The notes under the pieces are model-generated. The model had not been told where the DNA came from and did no database searches. It was given only the letters and a program-made list of their open reading frames with translations. A stretch of 22,735 nucleotides of DNA from DASWRT01 sp036403035 (GTDB taxonomy: Bacteria; Pseudomonadota; Alphaproteobacteria; ATCC43930; CGMCC-115725). The position numbers and the translations under genes are program-made. Shown piece by piece: positions 22,479-22,735 of this stretch. Every line of letters begins with the position of its first letter. Positions within the stretch are counted from its first letter, which is position 1. The stretch is taken from contig DASWRT010000214.1 of assembly GCA_036403035.1 (NCBI GenBank), forward strand, positions 1 through 22,735, written 5' to 3'.

Positions 22479-22494
22479 ATCCGCTGAAGCGGAT
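22479..22494. promoter_or_regulatory. Inverted repeat upstream of the sigma54 promoter (candidate enhancer site)
   Basis: ATCCGC-TGAA-GCGGAT is a perfect 6-bp inverted repeat about 75-90 bp upstream of the predicted start, which is a usual distance for binding by a sigma54 activator such as PrsR. It could also simply be a hairpin at the end of the adjacent fragment. Confidence 0.4.
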
Positions 22495-22530
22495 GTGTAA
22501 AATTATTCGACTAGTCCCAATACCGTTGAG

Positions 22531-22735
22531 TTAAGCTCGTTGGGAGCAGTCCTTTCTGGTCCGGCGGAAGCCCTGGCGGAGGCGCGCCACCCAGGCATTG
22601 ACGGTGCGGAGCGCGAGGCTATGCACTTGGCAGTAGGCGTGGCGCGACAGATTGCTGGCCCGCCAGGCGCGGACATGGGCGTGCCAGATCGTGTGCTGAC
22701 CGGTTGACCGGGTTGTCCGCCGCCGCGGACGCCGC
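22531..22735 (-). CDS. IS66-accessory-like / transposase-associated helix-turn-helix protein (partial, C-terminal part)
   Basis: The leftward frame is open from the right edge to TAA at 22533-22531 and gives 67 residues. It includes IWHAHVRAWRASNLSRHAYC and QVHSLALRTVNAWVARLRQ. The pattern W-x-x-H-V-x-A-W-x-x-S-x-L-S-x-x-x-Y-C-x-x-H-x-L is that of the small helix-turn-helix proteins encoded with IS66-type elements (TnpA/accessory) and their solitary relatives. The N-terminal side visible here is Arg/Thr-rich. No terminal inverted repeat was found between its stop and the PEP-CTERM promoter, so it may be a remnant. The rest of the gene is outside the window. Confidence 0.6.
   Translation of the reverse strand, partial: RRPRRRTTRSTGQHTIWHAHVRAWRASNLSRHAYCQVHSLALRTVNAWVARLRQGFRRTRKDCSQRA

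Noticed and set aside
1..22735. CRISPR array, rRNA or prophage module
   Set aside because: No regularly spaced repeats, rRNA sequence or phage structural genes were recognised in the window.

Overview
This window comes from a GC-rich chromosome, most likely of an alphaproteobacterium (Rhodospirillales-like, though the genus cannot be fixed). The evidence is strong GC bias at third codon positions, PmtA, FabI and chorismate synthase sequences of alphaproteobacterial type, a candidate EcfG-type general-stress promoter, and a PEP-CTERM envelope protein. It is mostly housekeeping and catabolic chromosome. Two lower-GC stretches (about 19040-19770 and 22270-22530) and a transposon-type fragment at the right edge look more like accessory DNA.

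Layout. 1-290 (-): start of an E1-alpha 2-oxoacid dehydrogenase. 405-3025 (+): a two-gene unit of an unrecognised, internally duplicated protein and an acetolactate-synthase-like ThDP enzyme, followed by a palindromic repeat and a small secreted protein. 3579-5522: a PmtA-type phospholipid methyltransferase (-), a four-helix PA2169/DUF2383-type stress protein (+) behind a candidate EcfG promoter, and a twin cold-shock-domain protein (-). 5724-9022: a divergent sugar-acid cluster (FAH hydrolase and 2-keto-3-deoxy-L-fuconate-type SDR on -, UxaA-family dehydratase on +) that looks like non-phosphorylating L-fuconate degradation to pyruvate and lactate. 9077-11412: a sigma70-like promoter, a TPP riboswitch and thiO-thiS-thiG, making the thiazole half of thiamine. 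thiO has no ATG/GTG/TTG start ahead of its FAD-binding motif, and an ATT codon sits at the right distance from the riboswitch-embedded Shine-Dalgarno.

11490-12545: cobC (cobalamin side chain). 12602-14166 (-): pdxH and a FieF-type cation exporter overlapping by 4 nt. 14330-14467 (+): a 45-residue putative lipoprotein. 14622-15572 (+): a CbpA-like DnaJ protein converging on a YihY/BrkB membrane protein (-). 17044-19015 (+): fabI and aroC. 19132-19449 (-): an orphan small ORF in an AT-richer gap. 19775-21562 (+): sppA signal peptide peptidase. 21670-22269 (-): a PEP-CTERM protein behind a perfect-consensus sigma54 promoter. 22531-22735 (-): C-terminal part of an IS66-accessory-like DNA-binding protein.

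How the parts relate: two ThDP-dependent enzymes at the left share a window with a TPP-sensing thiazole operon, but nothing shows they are co-regulated. The most unusual items are the duplicated protein at 405-1265, the candidate AUU start of thiO under riboswitch control, the sigma54 promoter of the PEP-CTERM gene, and the sugar-acid cluster in which a UxaA-family enzyme seems to stand in for the usual enolase-superfamily fuconate dehydratase.
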